DNA from: Mycobacterium sp. NAZ190054
Lineage (GTDB): Bacteria; Actinomycetota; Actinomycetes; Mycobacteriales; Mycobacteriaceae
Reading direction: 5' to 3'
Length of the DNA stretch: 41,043 nucleotides
Assembly (NCBI RefSeq): GCF_001545925.1
Contig: NZ_LMVQ01000113.1
Span: 1 to 41,043, forward strand
The stretch's first letter is position 1; each line of letters starts with the position of its first letter. Below, piece by piece: positions 1 to 8,464 of the stretch. The notes below the pieces were generated by a model, which worked only from the letters and a program-made list of their open reading frames with translations, searched no databases and had not been told where the DNA came from. The translations under genes were made by a program, and so were the position numbers.

Positions 1-59
1 GATCGCGTTCCGGACGGGCGTCGCGCGCCAGGATCACCTCGCCGTTGAACTCGATGACC
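1..59 (-). other. Inverted glnD fragment at window edge
   Basis: Read on the minus strand, this stretch encodes a continuous high-GC3 peptide containing [14 protein letters not shown]. That is what I would expect of the GlnD segment just before the plus-strand sequence that resumes near position 60 with [10 protein letters not shown]. The plus-strand reading of the same bases makes no GlnD sense. The simplest explanation is a short inversion or chimeric read at a contig end, with the breakpoint near positions 55-62. The identity rests on my memory of mycobacterial GlnD sequences, so it is an inference. Confidence 0.6.
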
Positions 60-1478
60 CCCTCGTCGAGCGGGCTGATCCTGCGGGTCGCCGCCGCGTC
101 GGCCACCACCGGGCTGCCGATGGCGAGCTCGACCCTGAGCCGGCTGGTGGAGGCCGCGCCGGAACTGCGCACACCGTGGCCGAGGCAGGCGCTCAAGGAC
201 CTCCTGGTGATGCTGGCGGCCGGCCAGCCGGCCGTGGCCACCATCGAGGCGCTCGACCGCACCGGTCTGTGGGGGCGGCTGTTCCCCGAGTGGGGCGCGG
301 TGCGCGACCTGCCGCCGCGCGATGTCGTCCACATCTGGACCGTCGACCGGCATCTCGTCGAGACCGTCGCGCGCGCAAGCGCTTTCACGACCCGCGTGTC
401 GCGTCCGGATCTACTGGTGCTGGGTGCGCTGGTGCATGACATCGGCAAGGGGCGCGGCGGTGACCACAGCGTCATCGGCGCCGAACTGGCCCACCAGATC
501 GGCAGCAGGCTGGGGCTGTGGCCGTCGGACATCAAGATCCTGTCCACCGTCGTCCGGCACCATCTGCTGCTGCCGCACACCGCCACCCGGCGCGACCTGC
601 AGGATCCGGCCACCATCGCCGCCGTCGTGGACGCCCTCGACGGTGATCTCGTGGTCCTGGAGCTGCTGCACGTCCTCGCCGAGGCCGATTCGCTCGCGAC
701 CGGTCCCGGGGTGTGGGGTGACTGGAAGGCATCGCTGATCGGTGAACTGGTCCGCCGGTGCCGCCTGGTCATGGCCGGTGAATCGCTGCCGCATCCGGAT
801 CCGATCGACCCCCGGTTCATCGAGCTGGCCCGCGACGCCGGCGTCCACGTCGAACTGACTCCGGGCGACAACTCGCACATCTACCACGTCACGATGATCG
901 CTCCGGACGCCCGCGGGGTGCTGTCGAAGGCTGCCGGGGTGCTCGCGCTGAACTCACTGCGGGTGCACTCGGCCTCGGTGAACGGACACGAGGGCTCGGC
1001 CATCAACACCTTCGTGGTCTCCCCGCACTTCGGCGCTCCGCCCGCGGCCGAGCTGCTGCGCCAGCAGCTGATCCTCGCCATCGACGGCGACCTCGACGTG
1101 ATGGGCGCGTTGGAGAAGAAGGAAGCCGAGAGCGTGGCCACCGCCCGCGCCGGTGAGATCCGCGCCGCCGTCCCGATCCACGCCCCGGCGGCTCCGCCGA
1201 GGGTGCTGTGGCACGACGGAGCGGGCGCGGGGCAGATGGTCGCCGAGGTCCGGGCCACCGACCGCGCGGGTCTGCTGGCGGTCCTCACGCGGGTCTTCGA
1301 ACGCGCCGGGGTGGACATCGCGTGGGCCAAGGTCACCACGCTCGGATCGTCGGTGGTCGACGCGTTCGGGATCGAGCTTCCGCCCGAGGATGCCGCGATG
1401 CGCCAGAGGCTGGAACGAGAACTGTTCGCCGTGCTCCCCGCGCCGCCGGCCAAGCCCGCCGAGGTGGAGGCCAGCTAG
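60..1478 (+). CDS. glnD: [Protein-PII] uridylyltransferase/uridylyl-removing enzyme GlnD, 3' part
   Basis: GlnD covalently modifies the PII signal protein GlnB/GlnK in response to glutamine. In actinobacteria the modification is adenylylation. This is the C-terminal part of about 470 residues; the nucleotidyltransferase domain lies outside the window. Visible parts are the HD phosphohydrolase domain ([18 protein letters not shown]) and two C-terminal ACT domains, the first around [20 protein letters not shown] and the second around [18 protein letters not shown]. The reading frame is open to about position 3, but the first ~58 bases look inverted, so the true gene resumes near 60. The stop lies 51 bases before ffh, the same order as in M. 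tuberculosis (Rv2918c, Rv2916c). Confidence 0.93.
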   Translation, partial: PSSSGLILRVAAASATTGLPMASSTLSRLVEAAPELRTPWPRQALKDLLVMLAAGQPAVATIEALDRTGLWGRLFPEWGAVRDLPPRDVVHIWTVDRHLVETVARASAFTTRVSRPDLLVLGALVHDIGKGRGGDHSVIGAELAHQIGSRLGLWPSDIKILSTVVRHHLLLPHTATRRDLQDPATIAAVVDALDGDLVVLELLHVLAEADSLATGPGVWGDWKASLIGELVRRCRLVMAGESLPHPDPIDPRFIELARDAGVHVELTPGDNSHIYHVTMIAPDARGVLSKAAGVLALNSLRVHSASVNGHEGSAINTFVVSPHFGAPPAAELLRQQLILAIDGDLDVMGALEKKEAESVATARAGEIRAAVPIHAPAAPPRVLWHDGAGAGQMVAEVRATDRAGLLAVLTRVFERAGVDIAWAKVTTLGSSVVDAFGIELPPEDAAMRQRLERELFAVLPAPPAKPAEVEAS

Positions 1479-1516
1479 TGACCAGCAGCGGCCCGAACCC
1501 GCCGCGCCGCCCGCGA

Positions 1517-1522
1517 TAGGCT
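1517..1522 (+). promoter_or_regulatory. Candidate -10 element for leaderless ffh transcript
   Basis: TAGGCT fits the mycobacterial TANNNT -10 consensus and ends 7 bases before the GTG start of ffh. A transcript starting at that GTG would be leaderless, which is common in mycobacteria. No Shine-Dalgarno sequence is visible before the GTG, which agrees with this. No clear -35 was seen. Confidence 0.45.
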
Positions 1523-1529
1523 TGGCCAC

Positions 1530-3101
1530 GTGTTTGAATCCCTGTCCGACCGGTTGACCGGAGCCCTCACGGGCCTGCGCGGCAAGGGTCGGCTCACCGA
1601 CGCCGACATCGACGCCACCGCGCGCGAGATCCGACTGGCACTGCTCGAGGCGGACGTCTCGCTGCCCGTCGTGCGCGCGTTCATCTCCCGCATCAAGGAC
1701 CGCGCCAAGGGCGCGGAGGTGTCGGCGGCGCTGAACCCGGCCCAGCAGGTCGTCAAGATCGTCAACGAGGAGCTCATCGGGATCCTCGGCGGCGAGACGC
1801 GCCGGCTGGCGTTCGCGAGGAACCCACCGACGGTCGTGATGCTGGCCGGCCTGCAGGGTTCGGGTAAGACCACGCTGGCCGGCAAGCTGGCCAGATGGCT
1901 CAAGGGGCAGGGGCACACACCGCTGCTGGTGGCCTGTGACCTGCAGCGGCCCGGTGCGGTCAATCAGCTGCAGATCGTCGGCGAGCGGGCCGGGGTGAGC
2001 GTGTTCGCGCCGCACCCCGGGGTGTCCCCGGACGGCGCGACGATCGAGCAGATGGGCGCCGGGGATCCGGTGTCGGTGGCCGCCGCGGGCCTGGCCGAGG
2101 CCAGGGCCAAGCACTTCGACGTGGTCATCGTCGACACCGCGGGCCGCCTCGGCATCGACCAGGAACTGATGGCCCAGGCCGCGGCCATCCGCGACGCGGT
2201 GAACCCCGACGAGGTGCTGTTCGTGCTCGACGCGATGATCGGCCAGGATGCGGTGACCACCGCGGACGCGTTCCGCGAGGGCGTCGGGTTCACCGGTGTG
2301 GTGCTGACCAAGCTCGACGGTGACGCCCGCGGTGGTGCGGCGCTGTCGGTGCGCGAGGTCACCGGTGTGCCGATCCTGTTCGCGTCGGCGGGGGAGAAGC
2401 TCGAGGACTTCGACGTCTTCCACCCGGACCGGATGGCCAGCCGGATCCTGGGTATGGGCGATGTGCTCACCCTCATCGAACAGGCCGAGCAGCATTTCGA
2501 CGCCGCGCAGGCCGAGGCGACCGCCGCGAAGATCGGCAGCGGGGAACTCACCCTCGAGGACTTCCTCGAGCAGATGCTCGCGATCCGCAAGATGGGCCCG
2601 ATCGGCAACCTGCTCGGCATGCTGCCCGGCGCGGGCCAGATGAAGGATGCGCTGGCCGCCGTCGACGACCGGCAGCTCGACCGGGTCCAGGCGATCATCC
2701 GCGGAATGACGCCGCAGGAGCGGGCGGATCCGAAGATCATCAACGCCTCTCGCCGGCTGCGCATCGCCAACGGTTCCGGGGTGACGGTGTCGGAGGTCAA
2801 CCAACTCGTCGACCGCTTCTTCGAAGCGCGCAAGATGATGTCGCAGATGGCCGGCCAGATGGGTATGCCGTTCGGCCGCAAGAACACCCGCAAGGCCGCC
2901 AAGGGCAAGAACAAGCAGGCCGGGAAGAAGAAGGGTGGCCGGGGGCCGACGCCGCCGAAGAACCGCAATCCGCTCGGCGCCGGAATGCCCGGTATGCCGG
3001 CCGGGTTTCCCGACCTGTCGAACATGCCGAAGGGTCTCGACGAGCTGCCGCCGGGTCTGGCCGACATCGACCTGTCGAAGCTGAAATTCCCGAAGAACTA
3101 G
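1530..3101 (+). CDS. ffh: Signal recognition particle protein Ffh (SRP54)
   Basis: This is the GTPase and signal-sequence-binding subunit of the signal recognition particle; with 4.5S RNA and FtsY it targets nascent membrane proteins to SecYEG. Its 523 residues match the mycobacterial family. The N domain occupies about residues 1-90. The NG GTPase domain has GLQGSGKTT (P-loop), DTAGRLGID and TKLDGDARGG. The methionine-rich M domain contains GPIGNLLGMLPG. The C-terminal tail is rich in Lys, Gly and Pro. The start is GTG, placed 7 bases after a TAGGCT -10-like element. An intercistronic repeat separates it from the downstream amidohydrolase gene. Confidence 0.97.
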   Translation: MFESLSDRLTGALTGLRGKGRLTDADIDATAREIRLALLEADVSLPVVRAFISRIKDRAKGAEVSAALNPAQQVVKIVNEELIGILGGETRRLAFARNPPTVVMLAGLQGSGKTTLAGKLARWLKGQGHTPLLVACDLQRPGAVNQLQIVGERAGVSVFAPHPGVSPDGATIEQMGAGDPVSVAAAGLAEARAKHFDVVIVDTAGRLGIDQELMAQAAAIRDAVNPDEVLFVLDAMIGQDAVTTADAFREGVGFTGVVLTKLDGDARGGAALSVREVTGVPILFASAGEKLEDFDVFHPDRMASRILGMGDVLTLIEQAEQHFDAAQAEATAAKIGSGELTLEDFLEQMLAIRKMGPIGNLLGMLPGAGQMKDALAAVDDRQLDRVQAIIRGMTPQERADPKIINASRRLRIANGSGVTVSEVNQLVDRFFEARKMMSQMAGQMGMPFGRKNTRKAAKGKNKQAGKKKGGRGPTPPKNRNPLGAGMPGMPAGFPDLSNMPKGLDELPPGLADIDLSKLKFPKN

Positions 3102-3103
3102 CG

Positions 3104-3135
3104 ATGAGCCCTTGCGCGAAGAGCGGAGCCTGATG
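3104..3135 (+). repeat. MIRU-like intercistronic repeat, copy 1
   Basis: The 32-base element starts with ATGA 3 bases after the ffh stop and ends in TGATG, where the ATG starts the next gene. Its core is CTTGCGCGAAGAGCG. The first 23 bases match the element at 36624 with one mismatch (GCC versus GCG). ATGA/TGATG ends that overlap neighbouring start and stop codons are typical of mycobacterial interspersed repetitive units lying between genes of an operon. Confidence 0.6.
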
Positions 3136-4212
3136 CGGTTGCACGTTCGCGGTCGAGGCCTGCCGGACGGGGAACCTGTCGAGTGGTGGATCGTCGACGG
3201 GTTGCTGAGCGCGGAGCCGGTGGCCGACGCCCAGACGGTGTTCGGTGCCGACGGGGACGGCGGATGGATCGTGCCCGGCCTGGTGGACGCCCACTGTCAC
3301 GTCGGACTGGGCCCGCACGGCCCAATCGAGACCGCCGAGGCGGTCGCGCAGGCCGAGACCGAACGGGGTGTCGGGGCGCTGCTGTTGCGGGACGCGGGCT
3401 CACCGACGGACACCCGCGGCTTCGACCACCGGCCTGAGCTGCCGCGGATCATCAGAGCCGGACGTCATCTGGCCCGTCCGAAGCGCTATCTGCGAGGATT
3501 CGCGATCGAGCTCGAGGACGAATGGCAGCTGCCCGACGCGGTCGCCCAACAGGCCCGGTGGGGAGACGGCTGGGTCAAGCTGGTGGGGGACTGGATCGAC
3601 CGCGAAACCGGGGATCTGGCGCCGCTGTGGTCCGACGACGTCGTCAAGGCGGCCATCGACGCGGCGCACGCCAACGGCGCCCGGGTCACCGCGCACGTCT
3701 TCGGCGAGGACGCGCTGCCCGCCCTGATCAAGGCGGGCATCGACTGCATCGAGCACGGCACCGGCCTGACCGAGGACACCATCGACCTGATGGTCGAGCA
3801 CGGCACGGCGTTGGTGCCCACACTGATCAACATCGAGAACTTCCCCGACATCGCCGCGGCGGCACACCGCTATCCGGTGTATCAGAAGCACATGCGTGCG
3901 CTGCACCAATCCTGTGCGGCCAGAATCGGTGCCGCGCACGAGGCCGGGGTGCCACTCTTCGCCGGCACCGACGCGGGCAGCACGATGGCACACGGCCGTG
4001 TCGCCGAGGAGGTGGATGCGCTCAAGCGCATCGGCATGACGCCGACCGAGGCCCTGGGCGCCGCGTGCTGGGACGCCCGCGACTGGTTGGGCCGTCCCGG
4101 ACTCGAGCACGGCGCCTCGGCCGATCTGGTGTGCTTCACCGAGGACCCGCGCTCGGGGGCCGGGGTGCTGGGCAACCCGGCGCTGGTGATCCTGCGCGGG
4201 GTCGTCTACTGA
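3133..4212 (+). CDS. Amidohydrolase family protein (Rv2915c-like)
   Basis: A 359-residue metal-dependent hydrolase of the amidohydrolase superfamily (TIM barrel plus a small beta-sandwich). Metal-site motifs are in the expected order: AHCHVG (HxH, about residues 54-56), WVKLVGDW (candidate carbamylated Lys), TAHVFGEDAL (His), IEHGTGL (His) and GTDAGS (catalytic Asp). Position and length match M. tuberculosis Rv2915c, whose substrate is unknown to me. I chose ATG 3133 rather than the upstream in-frame TTG at 3112, because the extra residues are encoded by the MIRU-like repeat. It converges on dacB2 with only 10 bases between the stops. Confidence 0.88.
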   Translation: MRLHVRGRGLPDGEPVEWWIVDGLLSAEPVADAQTVFGADGDGGWIVPGLVDAHCHVGLGPHGPIETAEAVAQAETERGVGALLLRDAGSPTDTRGFDHRPELPRIIRAGRHLARPKRYLRGFAIELEDEWQLPDAVAQQARWGDGWVKLVGDWIDRETGDLAPLWSDDVVKAAIDAAHANGARVTAHVFGEDALPALIKAGIDCIEHGTGLTEDTIDLMVEHGTALVPTLINIENFPDIAAAAHRYPVYQKHMRALHQSCAARIGAAHEAGVPLFAGTDAGSTMAHGRVAEEVDALKRIGMTPTEALGAACWDARDWLGRPGLEHGASADLVCFTEDPRSGAGVLGNPALVILRGVVY

Positions 4213-4222
4213 CGCACGGCCG

Positions 4223-5059
4223 CTACGGCTGGCTGAATCCGTAGTCCAGCAGGCGGATCGCCTGGCCGTAGAGGTCGCCGGTGCCGTACATCTGCACCAC
4301 GACGAGGCGGCGGTTGCCGCGTTGTGCCGCGCCCACGTAGGTCTTGCGCGCCAGGTTGGTGAAACCGGTCTTCCCGCCGAGACTTCCGGGATATCGACTG
4401 AGCAACTCGTTCTGGTTGTGCAGCGTCTTGCCGGGGAACGGCGCCGACGGGGACCGCATGATCTGGACGATCAGTGGATATTTCAGCGCCGCACGCATGA
4501 TGACGGCGAGATCGTGCGGCGTGGTGACCGACTCCCACCCGGGCCCGTCCAGCCCCGACGGCGAGGACGCCTTGGTGCTGCGTGCGCCGACCAGGGCCGC
4601 CTTGCGGTTCATCGCCGCGACCGCCACCCGTTGCCCGCCCAGCATGTCGGCGAGCATGTTCGCCGCGTCGTTGCCCGACACCATCAGGATGGCCGCGACC
4701 AGTTGCGCGGTGGTGTATGCCTGGCCGGGTTTGAGCCCGGCACAAGAACATTCGACCCGGGTGTGGGATTCGTTGGCGCGTGCGAAGTTGTCCGGCCGGA
4801 GGTGGTCGAGCACCGTCATCGCCAACAGCACCTTGATGGTGCTCGCCGGGGCGTACGTGCCGTAGGGGTCCTTGCTGGCCAGGACGCGCCCGGTGTCGAG
4901 GTCGGCGACCAGCCACGCCTTGGCAGGACCGTCCGGAAGTGGTTGTGCCGCAGCGGGTTCGGCGGCAGGTTGGGCCGAGGCCGGTGGTGCGACCGACAGC
5001 GGGGCGGTGGGCAGCACCGCGCTGAGGGCGAGCGCCAGCCCCGCGAGTCGTTTTCGCAC
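4223..5059 (-). CDS. dacB2: D-alanyl-D-alanine carboxypeptidase DacB2
   Basis: An exported serine D,D-carboxypeptidase of the penicillin-binding S11 family that trims the terminal D-Ala from peptidoglycan stem peptides. The 278 residues begin with a signal peptide (MRKRLAGLALALSAVLPTA, cleavage probably after ASA near residue 29). The active-site set is complete: STIK with nucleophile Ser73 and Lys76, SGN at 128-130, and KTG in GGKTGFTN. The start is GTG. The gene is inverted relative to its neighbours, as Rv2911 is in M. tuberculosis, which supports the assignment. It diverges from the SnoaL-like gene across about 120 bases. Confidence 0.93.
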   Translation of the reverse strand: MRKRLAGLALALSAVLPTAPLSVAPPASAQPAAEPAAAQPLPDGPAKAWLVADLDTGRVLASKDPYGTYAPASTIKVLLAMTVLDHLRPDNFARANESHTRVECSCAGLKPGQAYTTAQLVAAILMVSGNDAANMLADMLGGQRVAVAAMNRKAALVGARSTKASSPSGLDGPGWESVTTPHDLAVIMRAALKYPLIVQIMRSPSAPFPGKTLHNQNELLSRYPGSLGGKTGFTNLARKTYVGAAQRGNRRLVVVQMYGTGDLYGQAIRLLDYGFSQP

Positions 5060-5169
5060 GGTTGGCGACGCTAGTCGCGCCAGGACTCGCCCAGCGCGCG
5101 ATCAGGTCTCCATCGGGTATCGAGACGGCCAAAACGCGATATCGCCGCAGTCTCGGCGATCGCGCGGTG

Positions 5170-5175
5170 TTCAAT
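5170..5175 (+). promoter_or_regulatory. Candidate -10 for leaderless SnoaL-like gene
   Basis: TTCAAT, a weak variant of TANNNT, ends 6 bases before ATG 5182. No ribosome-binding site is visible before that ATG, so a leaderless transcript is plausible. The match to consensus is poor. Confidence 0.25.
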
Positions 5176-5181
5176 CGAGCC

Positions 5182-5601
5182 ATGCTCAGCCTCGAAGAGA
5201 TCTCGGACCGGTTGGAGATCCAGCAACTTCTGATCGACTACTCCACGGCGATCGACGGGCGGCGGTTCGACGACCTCGACGCGGTCTTCACCCCGGACGC
5301 CTACATCGACTACCGCGTCAGCGGCGGCGTCGACGGATCTTTCCCCGAGGTCAAGGCCTGGCTGAAGGAGGTGTTGCCGAACTTCCCCGCCTACTACCAC
5401 CTGGTCGGCAACGCCGACGTCCGCGTCGACGGGGACACCGCGACCTCCCGGGCGATCTGCTTCAACCCGATGGTGCTGGGCGGGGACGACAAGCAGATCT
5501 ATTTCGTCGGGATCTGGTACGTCGACGAGTTCGTCCGCACCGCGCAGGGCTGGCGGATGAGCAGGCGGGTCGAGGAGAAGTGCTTCGACAAGCTGGTGTG
5601 A
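5182..5601 (+). CDS. SnoaL-like/NTF2-fold protein (Rv2910c-like)
   Basis: A 139-residue protein of the SnoaL-like (NTF2 fold) superfamily, which forms a cone-shaped ligand pocket used by small isomerases, dehydratases and binding proteins. Typical features are the N-terminal helices (SLEEISDRLEIQQLLIDYST), the family pattern AIDGRRFDDLDAVFTPDAYI with acidic residues, and the C-terminal strand (GWRMSRRVEEKCF). It matches Rv2910c in position and in the sequence I recall. I placed the start at ATG 5182 (MLSLEEI) rather than the upstream in-frame ATG 5062, because the extra residues are not family-like and overlap the dacB2 promoter region. The specific reaction is unknown. Confidence 0.85.
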   Translation: MLSLEEISDRLEIQQLLIDYSTAIDGRRFDDLDAVFTPDAYIDYRVSGGVDGSFPEVKAWLKEVLPNFPAYYHLVGNADVRVDGDTATSRAICFNPMVLGGDDKQIYFVGIWYVDEFVRTAQGWRMSRRVEEKCFDKLV

Positions 5602-5607
5602 ACCCGG

Positions 5608-6099
5608 CTAGCGCGCCAGCCGGCGGCCCACGCGGCCCACGGTTCTCTTGATGCGGTCCGACACGTACACCGAGACAGCGACGTTGAAGATGTCCTCGCG
5701 CAGCCGGGTCAGCGTGGACGCGGTGATCAGCCAGCGGCCGTCGACCTTCTGGTAGGACTCCTGATAGTGGCCGTAGCCGCGCAGGTTGACCCCGGGCGCC
5801 AGGCGCACCACGTCCTCCAGCGCCCAGACCGCGGTCGCGGTCGTCGGCGACGACACCTCGATCTCCGGCGCGTGCACCTGATGCACGGTGGCGCGGTCAC
5901 CGAGGCTCTTGCGGGTGAACGCGACGAACGCGTCGGCCCCGTCGATCACCTTGCCGCCGGCCCCTGCGGTGTCACTGTGGAAGTCGTCGGCGAACAGCGT
6001 GCGCCACGCGTCCCAGTCCTTGGTGTCCAGAAACCTGCAATAGCGCGCTTTCAGCTGCTTGATCGCCTCGATCTCCACCAGCCGGGCGGTGTCGTCCAT
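5608..6099 (-). CDS. SnoaL-like/NTF2-fold protein
   Basis: A second, distinct SnoaL-type protein of 163 residues converges on the Rv2910c-like gene with 6 bases between the stops. It opens with DDTARLVEIEAIKQLKARYC, then RFLDTKDWDAWRTLFADDF, the usual helix-plus-acidic pattern of the family, and ends in a basic tail (RIKRTVGRVGRRLAR). Proteins of this type are often annotated as nuclear transport factor 2 family. I took ATG 6099 because the longer in-frame reading to 6243 would run into mgtE on the other strand. No function can be assigned. It is not part of the M. tuberculosis order here, so it may be a lineage-specific insertion. Confidence 0.8.
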   Translation of the reverse strand: MDDTARLVEIEAIKQLKARYCRFLDTKDWDAWRTLFADDFHSDTAGAGGKVIDGADAFVAFTRKSLGDRATVHQVHAPEIEVSSPTTATAVWALEDVVRLAPGVNLRGYGHYQESYQKVDGRWLITASTLTRLREDIFNVAVSVYVSDRIKRTVGRVGRRLAR

Positions 6100-6202
6100 C
6101 GAAGAAGCGTGACATCTTCCGCTGAAACTGTAAAGAACGTGGTAGGTCGGTCCCGTTGGTGAAGTCAGCCGTTCACCGCGATGGTGTAGAGGTATCCACG
6201 CC

Positions 6203-7561
6203 ATGACAGACATCACCGCTCCACCCTCCGAAGCGCAGCTCAAGCCGATTCTGCGCGCCGTCGACGACCTCGACCTGCCGGCCCTGACCGCTGCGCTGCG
6301 GCCGCTGTCTCCGATCCAGATCGTCGACGTGCTGGAACGGCTGGACCGCCGGGAACAGGCGTTGCTCTACCGGGTGCTGCCGAAGGACCGGGCGCTCGAG
6401 GTTTTCGAGATCCTCGATCCCAGTCTGCAGGGCGACCTGGTGGGCGCGCTGCAGGACGACGCCGTCACCGCGTTGTTCGCCGACATGGATCCCGATGACC
6501 GGGTGGAGCTGCTCGACGAGTTGCCCGCGACCGTGGCGGCGCGACTGCTGCACGGCCTGCCGCCTTACGAGCGTGAGTTGACGGCTGCGGTGCTCGGCTA
6601 TCCGCAGGGGTCGATCGGCCGCAGGATGAGCCCGCAGTTCGTCTCGGTGCGTCCGACCATGACGACGGCGGAGGCGTTGACCCGCGTGTCGGCCCGCTTG
6701 AGTGACGCGGAGACCGTGTACACGCTGCCGGTGGTCGACGGGCAGCGCGTACTCATCGGTGTGGTCAGCCTGCGCCGGTTGCTCGCCGCGGTGCCGGGGA
6801 CCACGGTCGCCGAGGTGATGCGCCCGCCGCACTGGGCGCGAGCCACCGAAGCCGCCGAGACCGCGGCCCGGCGCTGTGCCGATCTGAAGATGCTGGCGCT
6901 GCCGGTGGTCGACAACGAGACACGGCTGGTCGGGATCCTCACGGTCGACGATGCGCTGCAGATACTGGAATCCGCCGAATCCGAGGACCAGGCCCGGCTC
7001 AGCGGTACCGAACCGCTGCGTCGGCCCTACCTCACCGCGCCGGTGCTCGGCCTGGTCCGGTCCCGCGTCGTCTGGCTGCTCGTGCTGGCCGTCGGTGCCA
7101 CCCTGACGGTGCAGGTGCTTGAGGTGTTCGAGGCCACGCTGGCCGAGGTGGTCACGTTGGCGTTGTTCGTCCCGCTGCTCATCGGTACCGGCGGGAACAC
7201 CGGGAATCAGGCTGCCACCACAGTCACCCGCGCGTTGGCGCTCGGCGACGTGGGTCCGCGCGATCTGGGCAAGGTGCTGTTCCGGGAGTTACGGGTGGGC
7301 TTGTTGCTGGGCCTGCTGCTGGGCGGGCTGGCGTTCGCGGTGACCAGCCTGGTCTACGACCGCTCGATCGGCACGGTGATCGGGCTGACGCTGGTGAGCC
7401 TGTGCACGATGGCGGCGACCGTCGGAGGCGCGATGCCGTTGATCGCCCGGGCGATCCGCGTTGATCCCGCGGTGTTCTCGAACCCCTTCATCTCGACGTT
7501 CGTCGATGCCACCGGGCTGCTGATCTACTTCATGATCGCCAGGGCGGTCCTGGGCATCTGA
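6203..7561 (+). CDS. mgtE: Magnesium transporter MgtE
   Basis: A 452-residue homodimeric Mg2+ channel of the MgtE/SLC41 family in the inner membrane. The cytosolic N domain is superhelical (IVDVLERLDRREQALLYRVL ... DDRVELLDELPATVAARLL). Two CBS domains follow, about residues 130-250, and sense intracellular Mg2+. A C-terminal membrane domain of five helices starts near residue 285. The signature GTGGNTGNQAATTVTRALA lies in the pore-lining region. The ATG is preceded by an AT-poor 100-base divergent region shared with the SnoaL-like gene. It stands alone, upstream of the rpsP operon. Confidence 0.95.
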   Translation: MTDITAPPSEAQLKPILRAVDDLDLPALTAALRPLSPIQIVDVLERLDRREQALLYRVLPKDRALEVFEILDPSLQGDLVGALQDDAVTALFADMDPDDRVELLDELPATVAARLLHGLPPYERELTAAVLGYPQGSIGRRMSPQFVSVRPTMTTAEALTRVSARLSDAETVYTLPVVDGQRVLIGVVSLRRLLAAVPGTTVAEVMRPPHWARATEAAETAARRCADLKMLALPVVDNETRLVGILTVDDALQILESAESEDQARLSGTEPLRRPYLTAPVLGLVRSRVVWLLVLAVGATLTVQVLEVFEATLAEVVTLALFVPLLIGTGGNTGNQAATTVTRALALGDVGPRDLGKVLFRELRVGLLLGLLLGGLAFAVTSLVYDRSIGTVIGLTLVSLCTMAATVGGAMPLIARAIRVDPAVFSNPFISTFVDATGLLIYFMIARAVLGI

Positions 7562-7587
7562 GCGCGATTTCCGCAGCGCCCAGGTGT

Positions 7588-7691
7588 TCTGGCACAATGG
7601 GCGGCTGTCCGCGTACGGCTTCCTCATCGGATGTGCCGTACGCCGGTCACACGCGTAAGGCAAAACCGGGTCCCGGCACCCCGCCGGGATC
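7588..7691 (+). promoter_or_regulatory. rpsP promoter/leader element with two hairpins
   Basis: TCTGGCACAAT at 7588-7598 is followed by GGGC, TGTC and ACGGC blocks that recur before rplS at 10796. CACAAT (7593-7598) is a plausible -10. A perfect 9-bp stem follows: GCGTACGGC at 7611-7619 pairs with GCCGTACGC at 7635-7643 around a 15-base loop. A second stem pairs 7669-7677 with 7683-7691 (one G-U pair), with a 5-base loop. No T-run follows either stem, so neither is a classical terminator. An AGGAGA ribosome-binding site lies at 7718-7723, well placed for rpsP. Confidence 0.5.
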
Positions 7692-7735
7692 GCTCGAATT
7701 GCAAACGTGGCAATCACAGGAGAAATCGCTCAACC

Positions 7736-8203
7736 ATGGCTGTCAAGATCAAGCTCGCCCGCTTCGGCAAGATCCGCAATCCCCAGTACCGCATCGCCGT
7801 CGCCGATGCGCGCAACCGTCGCGACGGGCGCGCCATCGAGGTCATCGGCCGGTACCACCCGAAGGAAGAGCCGAGCGTCATCGAGATCGACTCGGAGCGC
7901 GCACAGTACTGGTTGGGCGTCGGCGCCCAGCCCACCGAGCCCGTGCTGCAGCTGCTGAAGATCACCGGTGACTGGCAGAAGTTCAAGGGCCTGCCGGGTG
8001 CCGAGGGCACGCTGAAGACCAAGGAACCCAAGCCGTCCAAGCTGGACCTGTTCAACGCCGCGCTCGCCGAGGCCGAAGGCGGCCCGTCCACCGCGGCCAC
8101 CACGCCGAAGAAGAAGAAGGCTCCGGCCAAGAAGGACGAGGCCGCCGAGTCGGCCGCCGAGCCGGCCGCCGAGCAGGCCGACACCGCCTCGACCGAAAGC
8201 TGA
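7736..8203 (+). CDS. rpsP: 30S ribosomal protein S16
   Basis: S16 is a small-subunit assembly protein that binds 16S rRNA. The conserved N-terminal core is clear: [20 protein letters not shown], then [21 protein letters not shown] and the [20 protein letters not shown] block. The 155-residue length comes from a C-terminal extension rich in Ala, Lys and Glu (after about residue 105), usual in actinobacteria and absent from the ~82-residue E. coli protein. ATG 7736 follows an AGGAGA site. It is the first gene of the operon rpsP-khpA-rimM-trmD, with a 7-base gap to khpA. Confidence 0.97.
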   Translation: MAVKIKLARFGKIRNPQYRIAVADARNRRDGRAIEVIGRYHPKEEPSVIEIDSERAQYWLGVGAQPTEPVLQLLKITGDWQKFKGLPGAEGTLKTKEPKPSKLDLFNAALAEAEGGPSTAATTPKKKKAPAKKDEAAESAAEPAAEQADTASTES

Positions 8204-8210
8204 CCCGGCT

Positions 8211-8453
8211 GTGAGCTCTGTCGTCGTCGACGCCGTCGAGCATCTGGTCCGCGGAATCGTCGACAACCCCGATGACGTCCGTGTGGACATGGTGACCAAT
8301 CGCCGCGGCCGCACCGTCGAAGTTCACGTCCACCCCGATGACCTGGGCAAGGTCATCGGGCGCGGCGGTCGCACCGCGACCGCGCTGCGCACGCTGGTGG
8401 CGGGCATCGGCGGTCGCGGGATCCGCGTCGACGTGGTGGACACCGACCAGTAG
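8211..8453 (+). CDS. khpA: KH-domain RNA-binding protein KhpA
   Basis: An 80-residue single KH-domain protein, the same size as M. tuberculosis Rv2908c. The KH signature loop is [20 protein letters not shown], which carries the GxxG motif as GRGG. KhpA proteins bind RNA and, with KhpB/Jag in Firmicutes, affect cell division and sRNA biology; the mycobacterial role is less clear to me. The start is GTG at 8211. The gene sits 7 bases after rpsP and 11 before rimM in the usual ribosome-biogenesis operon. Confidence 0.94.
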   Translation: MSSVVVDAVEHLVRGIVDNPDDVRVDMVTNRRGRTVEVHVHPDDLGKVIGRGGRTATALRTLVAGIGGRGIRVDVVDTDQ

Positions 8454-8464
8454 CGTCGCGCCTG

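Noticed and set aside
954..2804. 616-residue open frame on the minus strand across glnD and ffh
   Set aside because: It is the antisense shadow of two certain genes in GC-rich DNA; no family resemblance.
7669..7691. Intrinsic terminator before rpsP
   Set aside because: The stem is good but no T-run follows and it precedes the gene, so a leader structure is more likely.
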